From Bacteroidota bacterium (GTDB taxonomy: Bacteria; Bacteroidota; Bacteroidia; Chitinophagales; Chitinophagaceae), in NCBI GenBank assembly GCA_947460595.1, contig CANHGS010000019.1, positions 1-64,000 on the forward strand: a stretch of 64,000 bases of DNA, given 5' to 3'. The translations under genes and the position numbers were made by a program. Under the pieces are notes generated by a model. That model ran no database searches. It saw only the letters and a program-made list of their open reading frames with translations, and was not told the DNA's origin. Positions 54,745 through 63,138 of this stretch are shown piece after piece (the first letter of the stretch is position 1; each line of letters opens with the position of its first letter).

Positions 54745-56168
54745 TCAGGGCAGTCTAATCTACTAAGTATTTTCTTTTTGTTAAAGGGGTGGATGCTTAA
54801 TGATAGGTATCCGCCCCCATTAACACTTTTAATGGTTTGGCCGCCACTAAAATCATGAAACCCCAATAGCAGTGGTCCTAGTTTTACTGCCGCACCAATC
54901 CATAATTTTCCTTGACTATTGTATTGAATTGGTAAGTAAAATCCCCAAGTAATATTTTCCCATCTTGGGGTTACCGTTATTAAATTGGTTTCTCTGGTGC
55001 GTAATTGGGTATGGTGAGAGGTACTATATATATTCATATTTAACAGTGCATTCACTGCAAAATGGTTGCCCAAGTTTTTATCAATATTTAGAATAATTCT
55101 AGTAGGCTTGCTAATAGAAAAGTTATTGTAAATGCTATCATAGTCATTGAAAATGGTTTTCAAGCTGTCTTTGAATTCATCAACAGATGCAGCATTCCCA
55201 AATTTTTTTTCAAGTACGGTGTAATCAAATAGCGCTACAGGGTCTTTGAAAATGCCCGATGAAGTGCTTGGTTTGAATTTATTGGCGCCAATATCCATGA
55301 TACTAAATCCTAATTTCCAATCATAATTTAAGGGGTTATACATGGACCCTTCCTCAACAGGATCTTTGTAGGTAGTGTATTCTAAACCCAAACTCAATCC
55401 AATGCCAGTTTTAGAATTTTTGACAAATGATTTGGCAAACTGGGAGGCGCTGGTATAGCTAATATCATAATTAGTAGAATAGGCATATTCAGCTATCCCA
55501 TCTATAAAAACATAGTTGGTATCATTCCCATTGATGACTTCTTGAGTAGTAACATTTTTTACTTTTGTATAAGCGCCAGATAGGGCTTTGTCAATTTGTA
55601 CATTAATACCTCCTGTTAGTCTACTATAGGGGCTACTATATAGTTCACGTGAATAATTTAGGTTCATTTCAACAAAGCCAACGTGTGTGAAAAAACCGCC
55701 AATACTTGGGGTGGTTCTATTCATCCTAAAAAAACTATAGGTAGAACTAATGGTATCACTAAATGCAAAAGCTGAATTAGATTTAAAATGATCATATATT
55801 CTTCCCCTGAAACCCACTGTAAAAGCAGACTTTCGGTCTAATTGGTATTGAAAATGCATTAAGTTAAAGTCTGAACTTTGGTGGCCAAAATAGCTATTCA
55901 CTCCATCTTCCACTTTCAAAGTTGTATTTCCCGGATTTTTATAGGAGAAATTTTCCAGTAATAAATGGTTGGTACTTACCGTAGTTTGAAGGGAAAATAG
56001 GTTTAAATCCCATTTGTGGAGGTTATTAACGCTAGAAGCAGGGTTATTAAAGATACTGATGGCGCCTGCATAAGATGAGCCGTTAAAAGCATGGTATTGT
56101 TGTGCCTGAACAGGTATTTGGAGGTAAAATTGGCAACAGAAAATTCCTAAAAAAGCAAATATTCTCAT
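54741..56168 (-). CDS. DUF5723-family outer-membrane beta-barrel protein
   Basis: A 475-residue secreted protein; the signal peptide ends near residue 22 (PVQAQ). The N-terminal motif AGAISIFNNPASSVNNLHKWDLNL is typical of DUF5723, followed by alternating beta-strand patterns to the C-terminus (LGFHDFSGG; GGYLSLSIHPF). Such proteins are predicted outer-membrane barrels related to PorV/FadL-like folds, with no defined function. The C-terminal tail (KKILSRLDCPD) is unusual for a barrel end. It is divergent from the ECF sigma gene and convergent with the M28 gene. Confidence 0.75.
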   Translation of the reverse strand: MRIFAFLGIFCCQFYLQIPVQAQQYHAFNGSSYAGAISIFNNPASSVNNLHKWDLNLFSLQTTVSTNHLLLENFSYKNPGNTTLKVEDGVNSYFGHQSSDFNLMHFQYQLDRKSAFTVGFRGRIYDHFKSNSAFAFSDTISSTYSFFRMNRTTPSIGGFFTHVGFVEMNLNYSRELYSSPYSRLTGGINVQIDKALSGAYTKVKNVTTQEVINGNDTNYVFIDGIAEYAYSTNYDISYTSASQFAKSFVKNSKTGIGLSLGLEYTTYKDPVEEGSMYNPLNYDWKLGFSIMDIGANKFKPSTSSGIFKDPVALFDYTVLEKKFGNAASVDEFKDSLKTIFNDYDSIYNNFSISKPTRIILNIDKNLGNHFAVNALLNMNIYSTSHHTQLRTRETNLITVTPRWENITWGFYLPIQYNSQGKLWIGAAVKLGPLLLGFHDFSGGQTIKSVNGGGYLSLSIHPFNKKKILSRLDCPD

Positions 56169-56305
56169 CTTACCTATAATTAATGCGTAGCTTTTGTTGC
56201 TTTCTACTCTTTTTAGGAGTTAGAAACGGTAAAGTACTCAAAAAAATGGCTTAAACTGCAAAGGTTTTCCCAATACTATGCGTCTAACCTATAACTAACT
56301 GCAGT

Positions 56306-56872
56306 TTGAGCAATCAGGACTTAATTGAACTACTAAAACGGGGTGATGAACAGGCATTCAAAAAGCTGGTGGAAACCTGGCAGGACTTGGTATTCAATAC
56401 CGTTTTGGGAATGGTACAAGATTTTCAGGAAGCAGAAGATATTAGTCAAGAAGTATTTATTCAAGTCTACCAATCCATCAAACAATTTCGTGGAGATGCA
56501 AAATTGTCTACTTGGATTTACCGAATTGCCGTAACCAAATCATTGGATTGGGGTAGAAAAAGGAAAACCAAGAAAAGAATTGACTTGATGAAGTCATTGA
56601 TTGGATTTGGCCATAATGAGCCACAGCCAAGTGAATTTGTTCATCCAGGAGTGGTGATGGAAAAAAAAGAATCGGCAGGTAAATTAATGAGGGCTATGCA
56701 GGCACTGCCCGATAGCCAACGAGTGGCATTTACGCTAGTAAAGGTAGAAGGTCTTAGTTATGAAGAAGTAGCAAGTATTATGGAAATAAGCATTAAAGCA
56801 GTGGAAGCATTGATGCATAGGGCAAAGGAAAATTTGAGAAAGCAATTGAAAGACTATTATACTAATCAATAA
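56306..56872 (+). CDS. ECF-type RNA polymerase sigma factor
   Basis: A 188-residue sigma factor. Region 2 (~22-90) includes ETWQDLVFNTVLGMVQD, the DISQEVFIQVYQSI core-binding helix and LSTWIYRIAVTKSLDW. Region 4 (~125-180) has LPDSQRVAFTLVKVEGLSYEEVASIMEIS and a helix-turn-helix VEALMHRAKENLRKQL. The start is a TTG at 56306 (reading MSNQDLIELL); the next in-frame Met is too far in. It leads a run of envelope-stress genes and may drive its own operon. The next gene, a small membrane protein, may be its anti-sigma. Confidence 0.9.
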   Translation: MSNQDLIELLKRGDEQAFKKLVETWQDLVFNTVLGMVQDFQEAEDISQEVFIQVYQSIKQFRGDAKLSTWIYRIAVTKSLDWGRKRKTKKRIDLMKSLIGFGHNEPQPSEFVHPGVVMEKKESAGKLMRAMQALPDSQRVAFTLVKVEGLSYEEVASIMEISIKAVEALMHRAKENLRKQLKDYYTNQ

Positions 56873-56881
56873 ATTGGGTAT

Positions 56882-57196
56882 ATGAAATCAGAAGATTTAC
56901 ACAACAATATTGAGCAGAGCCTATCTAGTTTAGATGGGATTCAAAGGGCAGTAGCTCCAGATTTTTTTTATACTCGCTTAGCTGCCAGAATGGAAAAAGC
57001 CTTGACCATTCCTGCTTGGATTCCTTTTGGCAAACCGGTTTGGTTAATTGCAACCCTGCTTGTTTTCTTAGTATTGAACACTATGATGATCAAGCAATCA
57101 AAGCTTTCAAAAATCAAAGGCGCTGTAGCAAATACTGAATCTAGCTTACAAAGTTTTGCTGCTGAATATGAATTGAATAGTACTGTTAATTATTGA
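56882..57196 (+). CDS. Small single-TM protein, possible anti-sigma factor
   Basis: A 104-residue protein with a cytoplasmic N-terminus (~50 residues), one TM helix (~57-75, PVWLIATLLVFLVLNTMMI) and a short outer tail. No zinc-binding anti-sigma (ZAS) motif HxxxCxxC is present. Placed 9 bp after the ECF sigma gene, it fits the position and topology of an anti-sigma factor, but the sequence gives no proof. Its stop is 10 bp before the Spy-like gene. Confidence 0.65.
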   Translation: MKSEDLHNNIEQSLSSLDGIQRAVAPDFFYTRLAARMEKALTIPAWIPFGKPVWLIATLLVFLVLNTMMIKQSKLSKIKGAVANTESSLQSFAAEYELNSTVNY

Positions 57197-57206
57197 ATTG
57201 AAGCAA

Positions 57207-57836
57207 ATGAATTCTCTTGTTAAAAACAAACTCATCACTTACTTGGTAGTTCTACTGTTAGTAGCTAATAGCATTGCTATGGGCATGTATTGGTGGCAGC
57301 AATACAGCAATGGCCCACAAGCAACAAGTGCAAAAGACAACCTAGGTGCATCAGCATTCTTAATAGAAAAGCTTGGTTTTGATTCTGGGCAGCTAGTGGT
57401 ATTTAATGAATTACAACTAAAACATCGTCAAGCCATTAGGGCAGTTAGAGATTCTATGCATTTTGCTAAGGACCAGTTTTTTAATTTATTAGGAAAAGAC
57501 AGCGTAACAGAACAAGAATTAGTTGCTGGAGCTTCTTTAGCTGCTAACAAACAAATTCAATTAGATAGAATCACCTTTGATTTTTTCAAATCTGTACAAG
57601 CATTATGTAGACCTGATCAGAAAATTATCTTTAGAGAAATTATCCAAGAAGCATTGCGCATCATGGGTAGGCCAGCACCACCACCGGGTGGAAGAGGACC
57701 CAGAGGCCCAAGAGGCCAAGGTCCCAATGAGGGTCCTCCACATGACGGCCCACCGCAAGATGGTCCAGCACATGACGGCCCACCGCAAGATGGTCCACCA
57801 CATGACGGTCCTCCAAGAGATGAGCAACCCCGATAA
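57207..57836 (+). CDS. Spy/CpxP-like periplasmic protein with HDGPP repeat tail
   Basis: A 209-residue protein; the ATG at 57207 (MNSLVKNKLITYL) is preferred over a TTG three codons earlier. An N-terminal TM or signal anchor (~8-30) precedes a helical Spy/CpxP-like body with an LxxQ-type helix pair (ELQLKHRQAIRAVRD; LDRITFDFFKSVQALC). The last ~50 residues are Gly/Pro-rich (GGRGPRGPRGQG) and then repeat HDGPPQDGP(A/P). Related heavy-metal resistance proteins chaperone the envelope or bind metal. The His/Asp repeats could bind divalent metal (inference). An intrinsic terminator follows. Confidence 0.7.
   Translation: MNSLVKNKLITYLVVLLLVANSIAMGMYWWQQYSNGPQATSAKDNLGASAFLIEKLGFDSGQLVVFNELQLKHRQAIRAVRDSMHFAKDQFFNLLGKDSVTEQELVAGASLAANKQIQLDRITFDFFKSVQALCRPDQKIIFREIIQEALRIMGRPAPPPGGRGPRGPRGQGPNEGPPHDGPPQDGPAHDGPPQDGPPHDGPPRDEQPR
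57739..57814 (+). repeat. 30 bp tandem repeat in the Spy-like gene
   Basis: Two full 30 bp units (57739-57768, 57769-57798) differing at one base, plus a 16-base partial. It encodes the HDGPPQDGP(A/P) peptide, about ten residues per unit. Copy number could change by slippage without shifting frame. Confidence 0.85.
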
Positions 57837-57862
57837 GTATTCTCCCTAATATGGCTGAAATT

Positions 57863-57889
57863 AAAGTGACCAGAATTGGTCACTTTTTT
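57863..57889 (+). terminator. Rho-independent terminator after the sigma/Spy operon
   Basis: AAAGTGACCA and TGGTCACTTT form a 10 bp perfect stem with a GAAT tetraloop and trail into TTTTTT. It ends the sigma - membrane protein - Spy-like operon 27 bp after its stop. Confidence 0.9.
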
Positions 57890-57936
57890 CTTGGGAATAC
57901 TTTAACAGCTTTTGTATCAAGCTATACAAAGGTTTT

Positions 57937-59415
57937 ATGACAAAAATGTTTCTAAAGATTAAACGGATCAACTCTTTGTTTGTCTTATCTCAAATTATTA
58001 CTACGATGGCCAAGTACCTAATGCTTTTACTGATAACAGTGTTCATACATTCCTCTGTCTTTGCCCATATTGGTGGACATAATGCTGCCAGCTCAAGTGA
58101 TAAGATTTGGGAAAATACAAGGACTAAAGAAAAGTTTAGGGGCAGTTTTTTATATGCTACTGAAAAGACGGTATTTATAGAAACCATTGATGGCAAACTA
58201 CAAGAAATACCTATTTCTTTATTGTCTGAATCTGGCAAACAAATAGTTACTTTTGAAAAGCAAAGAATAACTAGCTTAAACCAACACAAGTTTGCTCAAT
58301 TTAAATATAAGGCCAACAACTCTGAGGCAAACAATACCAACCAGCAATCGTTAACATATTTATATCTATTGTTGCTTTCTGGAATCTTGGTTTTATCTAT
58401 CAGTTGGATTTATAAAAGAATCATACATGTGCAACCCTTGTTTTTAAAAATGGGGTATGGAACATTGGCAATCATTTTGTTTTGGGCGTATGGAACTGCC
58501 TGTAAAAAATCTAGTGCCAGTTCCAATACGGGTACAGCCTCAAATACGGGAATAACAAGTTTTACCAATAATCCATTAAGCATGGATTCAGCGTTTAATC
58601 CCTATAAACCGGCTGTGACTACTAGTTGGAATAGCAATTATTTTTTAATTGCAAGTAATGGTTTGCCTTCACACAATATGATGGTTGGAATCACTGCATG
58701 GCAACAACAAGTGCCTATTCCTCAAGCATACACAGGCACCAATGCTTGGTCTATTCCTTTAAATCCAAGCTATGCTACTAGTCCATTAAGTACTAAGACA
58801 AATTTGATGAAGGGAGCTGTGGCCGTTGCTGTAAATGGCATTCCCATATTCAATGCATTAAACAATAGAGGAGAAGATTCTTATGCTATAGGTGAATTGG
58901 ATCAGTGGGGAGGTCACTGTGGAAAAGCAGATGATTATCATTATCACGCGGCCCCCTTGCATTTACAAGCCAGTTCAGGTCTAAAACCTATTGCCTATGC
59001 ATTAGATGGGTTTGCTATTTATGGCAATAAGGAACCTGATGGAACTAGCATGACAAGCTTAGATACCTGTCATGGTCATGCTATTGGCAATGCAGCGTAT
59101 CATTATCATGGCACTACCAATTATCCTTATGTGGTAGGTGCTATGAAGGGAAAACTAAGTCTTGATCCAAGTACTACAGCGCCAGAAAATCAAATTCTGC
59201 CCCAAGCTTTCACCAAGCCCATTAGGCCAGCTGGAACACCTTTATCTGGTGCAAGCATTACAGCATTTACTTCTAATGGAACAAATAATGGATACCTATT
59301 AGAATACATGATTGGAACTAAGAAGGGAGCCATTCAATATAGCTGGACCAGTGCTGGAAAATATAGTTTCACTTTTACTGATGTTAATGGTAATGTCAGT
59401 ACTCAAACTTATTAA
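57937..59415 (+). CDS. SHD1-like/transmembrane/YHYH-domain fusion protein
   Basis: A 492-residue protein from 57937; the ATG at 58006 (MAKYLMLLLITVF) would give a normal signal peptide and may be the true start. Residues ~53-105 (KIWENTRTKEKFRGSFLYA ... EIPISLLSESG) resemble an SHD1-type beta domain. Two hydrophobic segments follow (~141-159 and ~173-188). The second reads like a lipoprotein signal (MGYG ... AYGTACKKSS, Cys 189). The C-terminal ~290 residues are YHYH domains, with DDYHYHAAP and AAYHYHGTTNY. YHYH proteins are secreted, with unknown function. It overlaps the PEBP gene by one base. Confidence 0.75.
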   Translation: MTKMFLKIKRINSLFVLSQIITTMAKYLMLLLITVFIHSSVFAHIGGHNAASSSDKIWENTRTKEKFRGSFLYATEKTVFIETIDGKLQEIPISLLSESGKQIVTFEKQRITSLNQHKFAQFKYKANNSEANNTNQQSLTYLYLLLLSGILVLSISWIYKRIIHVQPLFLKMGYGTLAIILFWAYGTACKKSSASSNTGTASNTGITSFTNNPLSMDSAFNPYKPAVTTSWNSNYFLIASNGLPSHNMMVGITAWQQQVPIPQAYTGTNAWSIPLNPSYATSPLSTKTNLMKGAVAVAVNGIPIFNALNNRGEDSYAIGELDQWGGHCGKADDYHYHAAPLHLQASSGLKPIAYALDGFAIYGNKEPDGTSMTSLDTCHGHAIGNAAYHYHGTTNYPYVVGAMKGKLSLDPSTTAPENQILPQAFTKPIRPAGTPLSGASITAFTSNGTNNGYLLEYMIGTKKGAIQYSWTSAGKYSFTFTDVNGNVSTQTY

Positions 59416-59978
59416 TGATGTTGCAATTCAAGAAAATATGGATGGTCTTTACTTTTGGTATCTGCTTTAATTTGGCTTGTACAAAAAAAGCTGATACGGC
59501 TACTACTATTACTGCCACTCCAGGAATATTAACCCTTAGCAGTACTGCTTTTACAAATAATGGGAGACTGCCTATTTTATATACTTGCGATGGATCAAGT
59601 GTTTCTCCACCTATTGCTTGGACTGATGCATCAGCAGGCACCATGAGTTATGCAGTAACCATGCACCATGTTCCAGCGCCTGGTGAAAAGCATGTCTATT
59701 GGGTTTTATATAATATTCCCAATACAGTTACAGGGCTACTTGTAAATAACAGTGGCGTTGGTAATTTTGGCATCAATACAGTCAATGGCAAACAATCTTA
59801 TTCACCTCCTTGCTCACAAGGACCTGGCGATAAACAATATACGCTAACCGTTTATGCCTTATCTGCTGCTCCAAAGTTTTCAGTATCAGCTTCAACAATC
59901 TCTATGGATCTATTGTTAGACGCTATTAAAACTACTACTTTGGCAACTGGTACCATGAATGTGGTTTATGCAAGATAA
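59415..59978 (+). CDS. YbhB/YbcL-family (PEBP) lipoprotein
   Basis: A 187-residue lipoprotein with lipobox FNLAC (Cys 22). The PEBP fold is clear from CDGSSVSPPIAWTDASAG, the anion-site strand VYWVLYNIPNT, and YSPPCSQGPGDKQYTLTVYAL. Bacterial members are compact monomers of unclear ligand, sometimes linked to metal or phospholipid stress. Its ATG overlaps the YHYH stop as TAATG, so the two are coupled. It is followed 12 bp later by a second Spy-like gene. Confidence 0.85.
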   Translation: MMLQFKKIWMVFTFGICFNLACTKKADTATTITATPGILTLSSTAFTNNGRLPILYTCDGSSVSPPIAWTDASAGTMSYAVTMHHVPAPGEKHVYWVLYNIPNTVTGLLVNNSGVGNFGINTVNGKQSYSPPCSQGPGDKQYTLTVYALSAAPKFSVSASTISMDLLLDAIKTTTLATGTMNVVYAR

Positions 59979-59990
59979 AATCCCCCAATT

Positions 59991-60413
59991 ATGTGTAAGA
60001 AATTTATGGTCAATCTGGTAGTTTGTTTCTTCTTTTTATTTTCCTTTTCAGTCTTTGCCCAACCACCAGGTGGTCCAAGACCGCCCAAGCCCGAGGAGCA
60101 ATTAAAAATGGCCACTGAAAAGATTAATAAGGAGTTGAAATTGAATGTTTCTCAACAACAAAAAGTAAAAGCGGCCTACGGCGATTTTTTCAAGGAGATG
60201 GATAAAATGCATCAAAAAAATCAACCTCCTCCAGATGGTCCACCTCCTCCGCCAACAGAGGCTGAAAAAGCAGCTAGAAAAAAATTAGCCGCTTCAAGAG
60301 ATACCAAAGTAAAAGCTGCATTGACTGTGGCTCAGTTTAAAAAATACCAGGAATTGGAAAAGACCATGCGTCCTCCCAAAAGAGAAGGCCCTCCTCCAGG
60401 AAAACCTCAATAG
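59991..60413 (+). CDS. Spy-like periplasmic protein, Pro-rich
   Basis: A 140-residue protein with a signal peptide (to about residue 24, VFAQ). The body is helical and charged (ELKLNVSQQQKVKAAYGDFFKEMD; AALTVAQFKKYQELEKTM), resembling Spy/CpxP or DUF4890-type chaperones. It is flanked by Pro-rich segments (PPGGPRPPKP; PPPDGPPPPPTE; PPPGKPQ). It differs from the first Spy-like protein by lacking the His/Asp repeat. It ends the rightward run. Confidence 0.7.
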   Translation: MCKKFMVNLVVCFFFLFSFSVFAQPPGGPRPPKPEEQLKMATEKINKELKLNVSQQQKVKAAYGDFFKEMDKMHQKNQPPPDGPPPPPTEAEKAARKKLAASRDTKVKAALTVAQFKKYQELEKTMRPPKREGPPPGKPQ

Positions 60414-60458
60414 CATTCTAACTGATATTTCAGGACGGGACAATCCCCAAAAACTAGA

Positions 60459-60480
60459 GACCCCTGTAGAAACAGGGGTC
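60459..60480 (+). terminator. Hairpin terminator after the Spy-like gene
   Basis: GACCCCTGT and ACAGGGGTC form a perfect 9 bp stem with an AGAA loop, 45 bp after the Spy-like stop. The T-run is short (GTCTTC), so termination may be incomplete. Confidence 0.6.
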
Positions 60481-60585
60481 GTCTTCGATTGCTTGCCATA
60501 TAAAAAAAAGGTAATTCTGATGTATCATCAATCTCTGCTTGAGCGCTTTCTAATTGACATTGTGAAGATAAGGGAATAATTCAAA

Positions 60586-60744
60586 ATCAAAGTAAAAAAT
60601 TTAATAATTCAAATAATAATTATTATTTTTTCTTTTAAAATCATTTTTTACCTAAAAAATTATATATGTTATTTTTAAGTTATTTTAAATAAAAATTCTA
60701 AAAATGGATTTTTTGCATTTAAAAATTTGTTAACAAATTGATAA
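60586..60744. other. Extremely AT-rich convergent spacer
   Basis: About 160 bp of nearly pure A and T lies between convergent genes. It includes an 18 bp perfect palindrome (60611-60628, AAATAATAATTATTATTT) and long T-runs. No gene or DnaA-box cluster is seen. It may serve the leftward aminotransferase as a weak terminator or be a structural AT tract. With the hairpin at 60459-60480, this covers the whole gene-free stretch from 60414 to 60744. Confidence 0.5.
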
Positions 60745-61941
60745 TCAATTTATTTTTCCCGGATAGACCTTTAAGGCTGCTTCCAAACAATCCATTGCTA
60801 AATTTATATCATTTAAATTTAATACGTATGCTAGCCTTACTTCCTGCTTGCCTAAACCGAGTGTTCCATAGAATCCAGTAGCTGGAGCCAGCATCACGGT
60901 TTGGCCTTCATGGCTAAAACTTTCTAGTAACCATTGGCAAAAAATATCTGCATCGTCAATGGGTAATTTGGCCATGGCATAAAAAGCACCACCTGGATTG
61001 GGGCAAAAAACGCCATCCATGGCATTTAACCTGGTAACAATTACATCTCTTCTAGACTTATATTCAGCCTTAGTGGTGTCAAAATAATCTGCTGGAAGAT
61101 CAATGGCAGCTTCTCCGGCTATTTGTGCAAAGCTTGGGGGACTCAATCTTGCCTGGGCAAATTTCATCACAGCATCTAAAACAGCTTTGTTTTTACAAAC
61201 CAATGCACCAATTCTACCTCCACAAGCACTATACCTTTTACTGATGGTATCCATGATGACCACGTGATCATCTATCCCCGTTAAATGAAGCGCAGAAGTT
61301 TGTGTTCCCTCATAGCAAAATTCTCTATATGCTTCATCAGAGAACAGATAAAGGTTGTGTTTAAGGACCAATTCCTTTAACTGCTCCATTTCTGCCTTGC
61401 TATATAAATACCCGGTAGGATTGTTAGGATTACAGATAACAATGGCTTTGGTTTTTGGCGTGATCTTTTTTTCAAAATCAGCAATAGGAGGTAGTGCAAA
61501 TCCATTTTCAATATGAGAGGTAATGGGCACTACGGTTACGCCTGCGGCTACGGCAAAACCATTGTAATTGGCATAAAATGGTTCAGGTATAATTACTTCA
61601 TCGCCTGCGTCTAAACAAGCAAGAAATCCAAATTGAATGGCTTCACTACCACCCGTAGTAATGATAATTTGGTTGTGATCCACTTCAATTCCTACAGACT
61701 TGTAATAGTCCACCAATTTGCGCCTATAGCTTTCGTTACCTGCGCTATGACTGTATTCCAGCACTTTGAAATCGCTATTGCGCACAGCGTCTAGAACCAT
61801 TTTTGGCGTAGCAATATCGGGTTGACCAATATTTAAATGATAGACTTTGGTGCCTCTTTTTTTTGCAGCTTCGGCAAAGGGAACCAATTTACGGATGGGT
61901 GATGCGGGCATGTCATGTCCGCGTTGGCTTATTTGTAACAT
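60745..61941 (-). CDS. Pyridoxal-phosphate aminotransferase, class I
   Basis: A 398-residue cytoplasmic aminotransferase; the ATG at 61941 (MLQISQRGHDMPAS) fits the family and the next upstream start is implausible. The motif ICNPNNPTGYL near residues 165-175, the PLP-contact SDEAYREFCYEG and the Schiff-base lysine in DTISKRYSACGGRIG are intact, with the C-terminal Arg region LGKQEVRLAYVLN. It belongs to the aspartate/aromatic aminotransferase fold I group. Amino donor specificity is not predictable from this view. Downstream of the DUF1573 pair on the same strand but separated by a strong terminator. Confidence 0.9.
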   Translation of the reverse strand: MLQISQRGHDMPASPIRKLVPFAEAAKKRGTKVYHLNIGQPDIATPKMVLDAVRNSDFKVLEYSHSAGNESYRRKLVDYYKSVGIEVDHNQIIITTGGSEAIQFGFLACLDAGDEVIIPEPFYANYNGFAVAAGVTVVPITSHIENGFALPPIADFEKKITPKTKAIVICNPNNPTGYLYSKAEMEQLKELVLKHNLYLFSDEAYREFCYEGTQTSALHLTGIDDHVVIMDTISKRYSACGGRIGALVCKNKAVLDAVMKFAQARLSPPSFAQIAGEAAIDLPADYFDTTKAEYKSRRDVIVTRLNAMDGVFCPNPGGAFYAMAKLPIDDADIFCQWLLESFSHEGQTVMLAPATGFYGTLGLGKQEVRLAYVLNLNDINLAMDCLEAALKVYPGKIN

Positions 61942-61980
61942 GGGACAAAGATAGTAGAGCCCTGTCTTTATAAAAAAGAA

Positions 61981-62005
61981 AACCATCCCAATTGGAGGGA
62001 TGGTT
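61981..62005 (-). terminator. Rho-independent terminator of the DUF1573 operon
   Basis: AACCATCCC and GGGATGGTT form a 9 bp stem with a 7-base loop. On the minus strand it is followed by TTCTTTTTTA, a good U-run. It ends leftward transcription from the DUF1573 genes, 24 bp after the first stop, and separates them from the aminotransferase. Confidence 0.85.
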
Positions 62006-62028
62006 TGTTAAATATTTGTAAGTAAAGT

Positions 62029-62448
62029 CTAAGACTTGGGCTTGGATTTTTTATTGCCTGCGTCAATTTTAGCTTGGGTCTCTTTGTCCATTAATACTTC
62101 TCCTTCTACAGTTAGTAAATAGGGTTGGGTGCTTTGGGCAAATTTTACGTTTACCGTCTTTTTAAAAATGCCAGACATGGCTGCATTATAAGTGACTTTA
62201 ATGGTAGCAGTTTGTCCTTTGGGTAGGGGCGCCTTGCTGTAAACCGGTTCTGTACATCCGCAATCTGCTTGAGCAAATTCAATGACCACGGGCTTTGCCG
62301 AGGTATTGGTATAAGAAAAAGTATAGGAAGCAGGAACGCCTTTTTTAATTTTTCCAAATTGGTGGGTTTGCTCTTTGAACTTGATATCGGTTTGAGCAAA
62401 ACTTAAACTTGTGGCAAACATGGCCATGCAGATAAATAATGATTTCAT
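62029..62448 (-). CDS. DUF1573 protein (second of tandem pair)
   Basis: A 139-residue secreted protein with a signal peptide (to about residue 18, SFAQ). The DUF1573 domain is an immunoglobulin-like beta-sandwich; the signature FKEQTHQFGKIKKGVPASYTF and the cysteine motif ADCGCTEPVY are present. These envelope proteins, abundant in Bacteroidota, have no established role; the paired cysteines may form a disulfide or bind metal. It is 18 bp downstream of a related gene. Confidence 0.85.
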   Translation of the reverse strand: MKSLFICMAMFATSLSFAQTDIKFKEQTHQFGKIKKGVPASYTFSYTNTSAKPVVIEFAQADCGCTEPVYSKAPLPKGQTATIKVTYNAAMSGIFKKTVNVKFAQSTQPYLLTVEGEVLMDKETQAKIDAGNKKSKPKS

Positions 62449-62466
62449 AGTATTATTTTGTATAAA

Positions 62467-62940
62467 TTAATTGCCGTTAGGAATCAATGCTGGTCTAGAT
62501 TTGGTAGTACCATTGTTGGTAGCTGGGGCAGGAGCTGCTTCTTGAATACCCTCACCAGTAAAACTCAATTTTTTGGTTAAACCGCCAGAGAAATAAACGT
62601 CTATATATCTGGTAAACGCACCCACCACACTGCTATTAAAACGGATGGTCATTTTTGTACTTTGGCCTGGTCCAAATTTTTCATTGGGAGTAAAGCTAGG
62701 AGTGGTACAACCGCAACCTGGTTGAGCTTGCAACACCGTCATAGTGTCTTTGCTGATATTTTTGAACTCAACAATATATTCTACGGGCTTGCCGTAAGCA
62801 ATCTTGCCAAAATTATAGGCCTCGTTCTTAAATTCTATTACCGTACTTATTTCTTTGGGTTGAGGACTGGTTGTTGCTGACTGGCTAAATGCGGAACCTG
62901 CTAGGAGGATTGTCATGGCCATCAGGAAGATCTTTTTCAT
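62467..62940 (-). CDS. DUF1573 protein (first of tandem pair)
   Basis: A 157-residue secreted protein starting at the ATG at 62940 (MKKIFLMAMTILL), with a signal peptide ending near residue 20 (AFSQ). The DUF1573 domain has YNFGKIAYGKPVEYIVEF and the cysteine motif GCGCTTPSF, the same pattern as its neighbour. The two are probably a tandem duplication on one transcript. The C-terminal tail is Ala/Pro/Asn-rich (EAAPAPATNNG) and probably disordered. Confidence 0.85.
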   Translation of the reverse strand: MKKIFLMAMTILLAGSAFSQSATTSPQPKEISTVIEFKNEAYNFGKIAYGKPVEYIVEFKNISKDTMTVLQAQPGCGCTTPSFTPNEKFGPGQSTKMTIRFNSSVVGAFTRYIDVYFSGGLTKKLSFTGEGIQEAAPAPATNNGTTKSRPALIPNGN

Positions 62941-63126
62941 AAAAGGAATATTTTGGCCTAAATGTACCAATTCTAATTTTTTTGAAACCATGACTGGCCA
63001 TTTTTTTTGTCATTTTCAGTACTTTAACATCTAATATGGACGCTGAAATGATTTTATGGGATAAACTGTTGAGAAATAAGGGCTTTTTGAAAACTAATTT
63101 CTGTTAGTCTATTCAGCTTCTAACGT

Positions 63127-63134
63127 TATTTTTG
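63127..63134 (+). promoter_or_regulatory. Candidate -7 element before the E1 gene
   Basis: TATTTTTG matches the Bacteroidota -7 consensus TAnnTTTG exactly. A weaker TTTC at 63098-63101 could be the -33 part, at a longer than usual spacing. Its closeness to the ATG at 63139 would make that start nearly leaderless, so the ATG at 63175 is an alternative. Confidence 0.35.
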
Positions 63135-63138
63135 CACT

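Noticed and set aside
57739..57814. Possible CRISPR array
   Set aside because: Units are contiguous 30 bp tandem repeats in frame inside a gene, without spacers.
57603..57883. Leftward Cys/Gly/Pro- and Trp-rich frames
   Set aside because: They are shadows of the HDGPP repeat tail of the Spy-like gene; repetitive coding DNA opens frames on the other strand.
60586..60744. AT-rich tract as a replication origin
   Set aside because: No cluster of DnaA boxes and no dnaA, dnaN or gidA-type neighbours.
63036..63107. Short rightward frame MDAEMILWDKLL before the E1 gene
   Set aside because: Only 23 codons, with no family and no clear ribosome-binding site; chance is likely.
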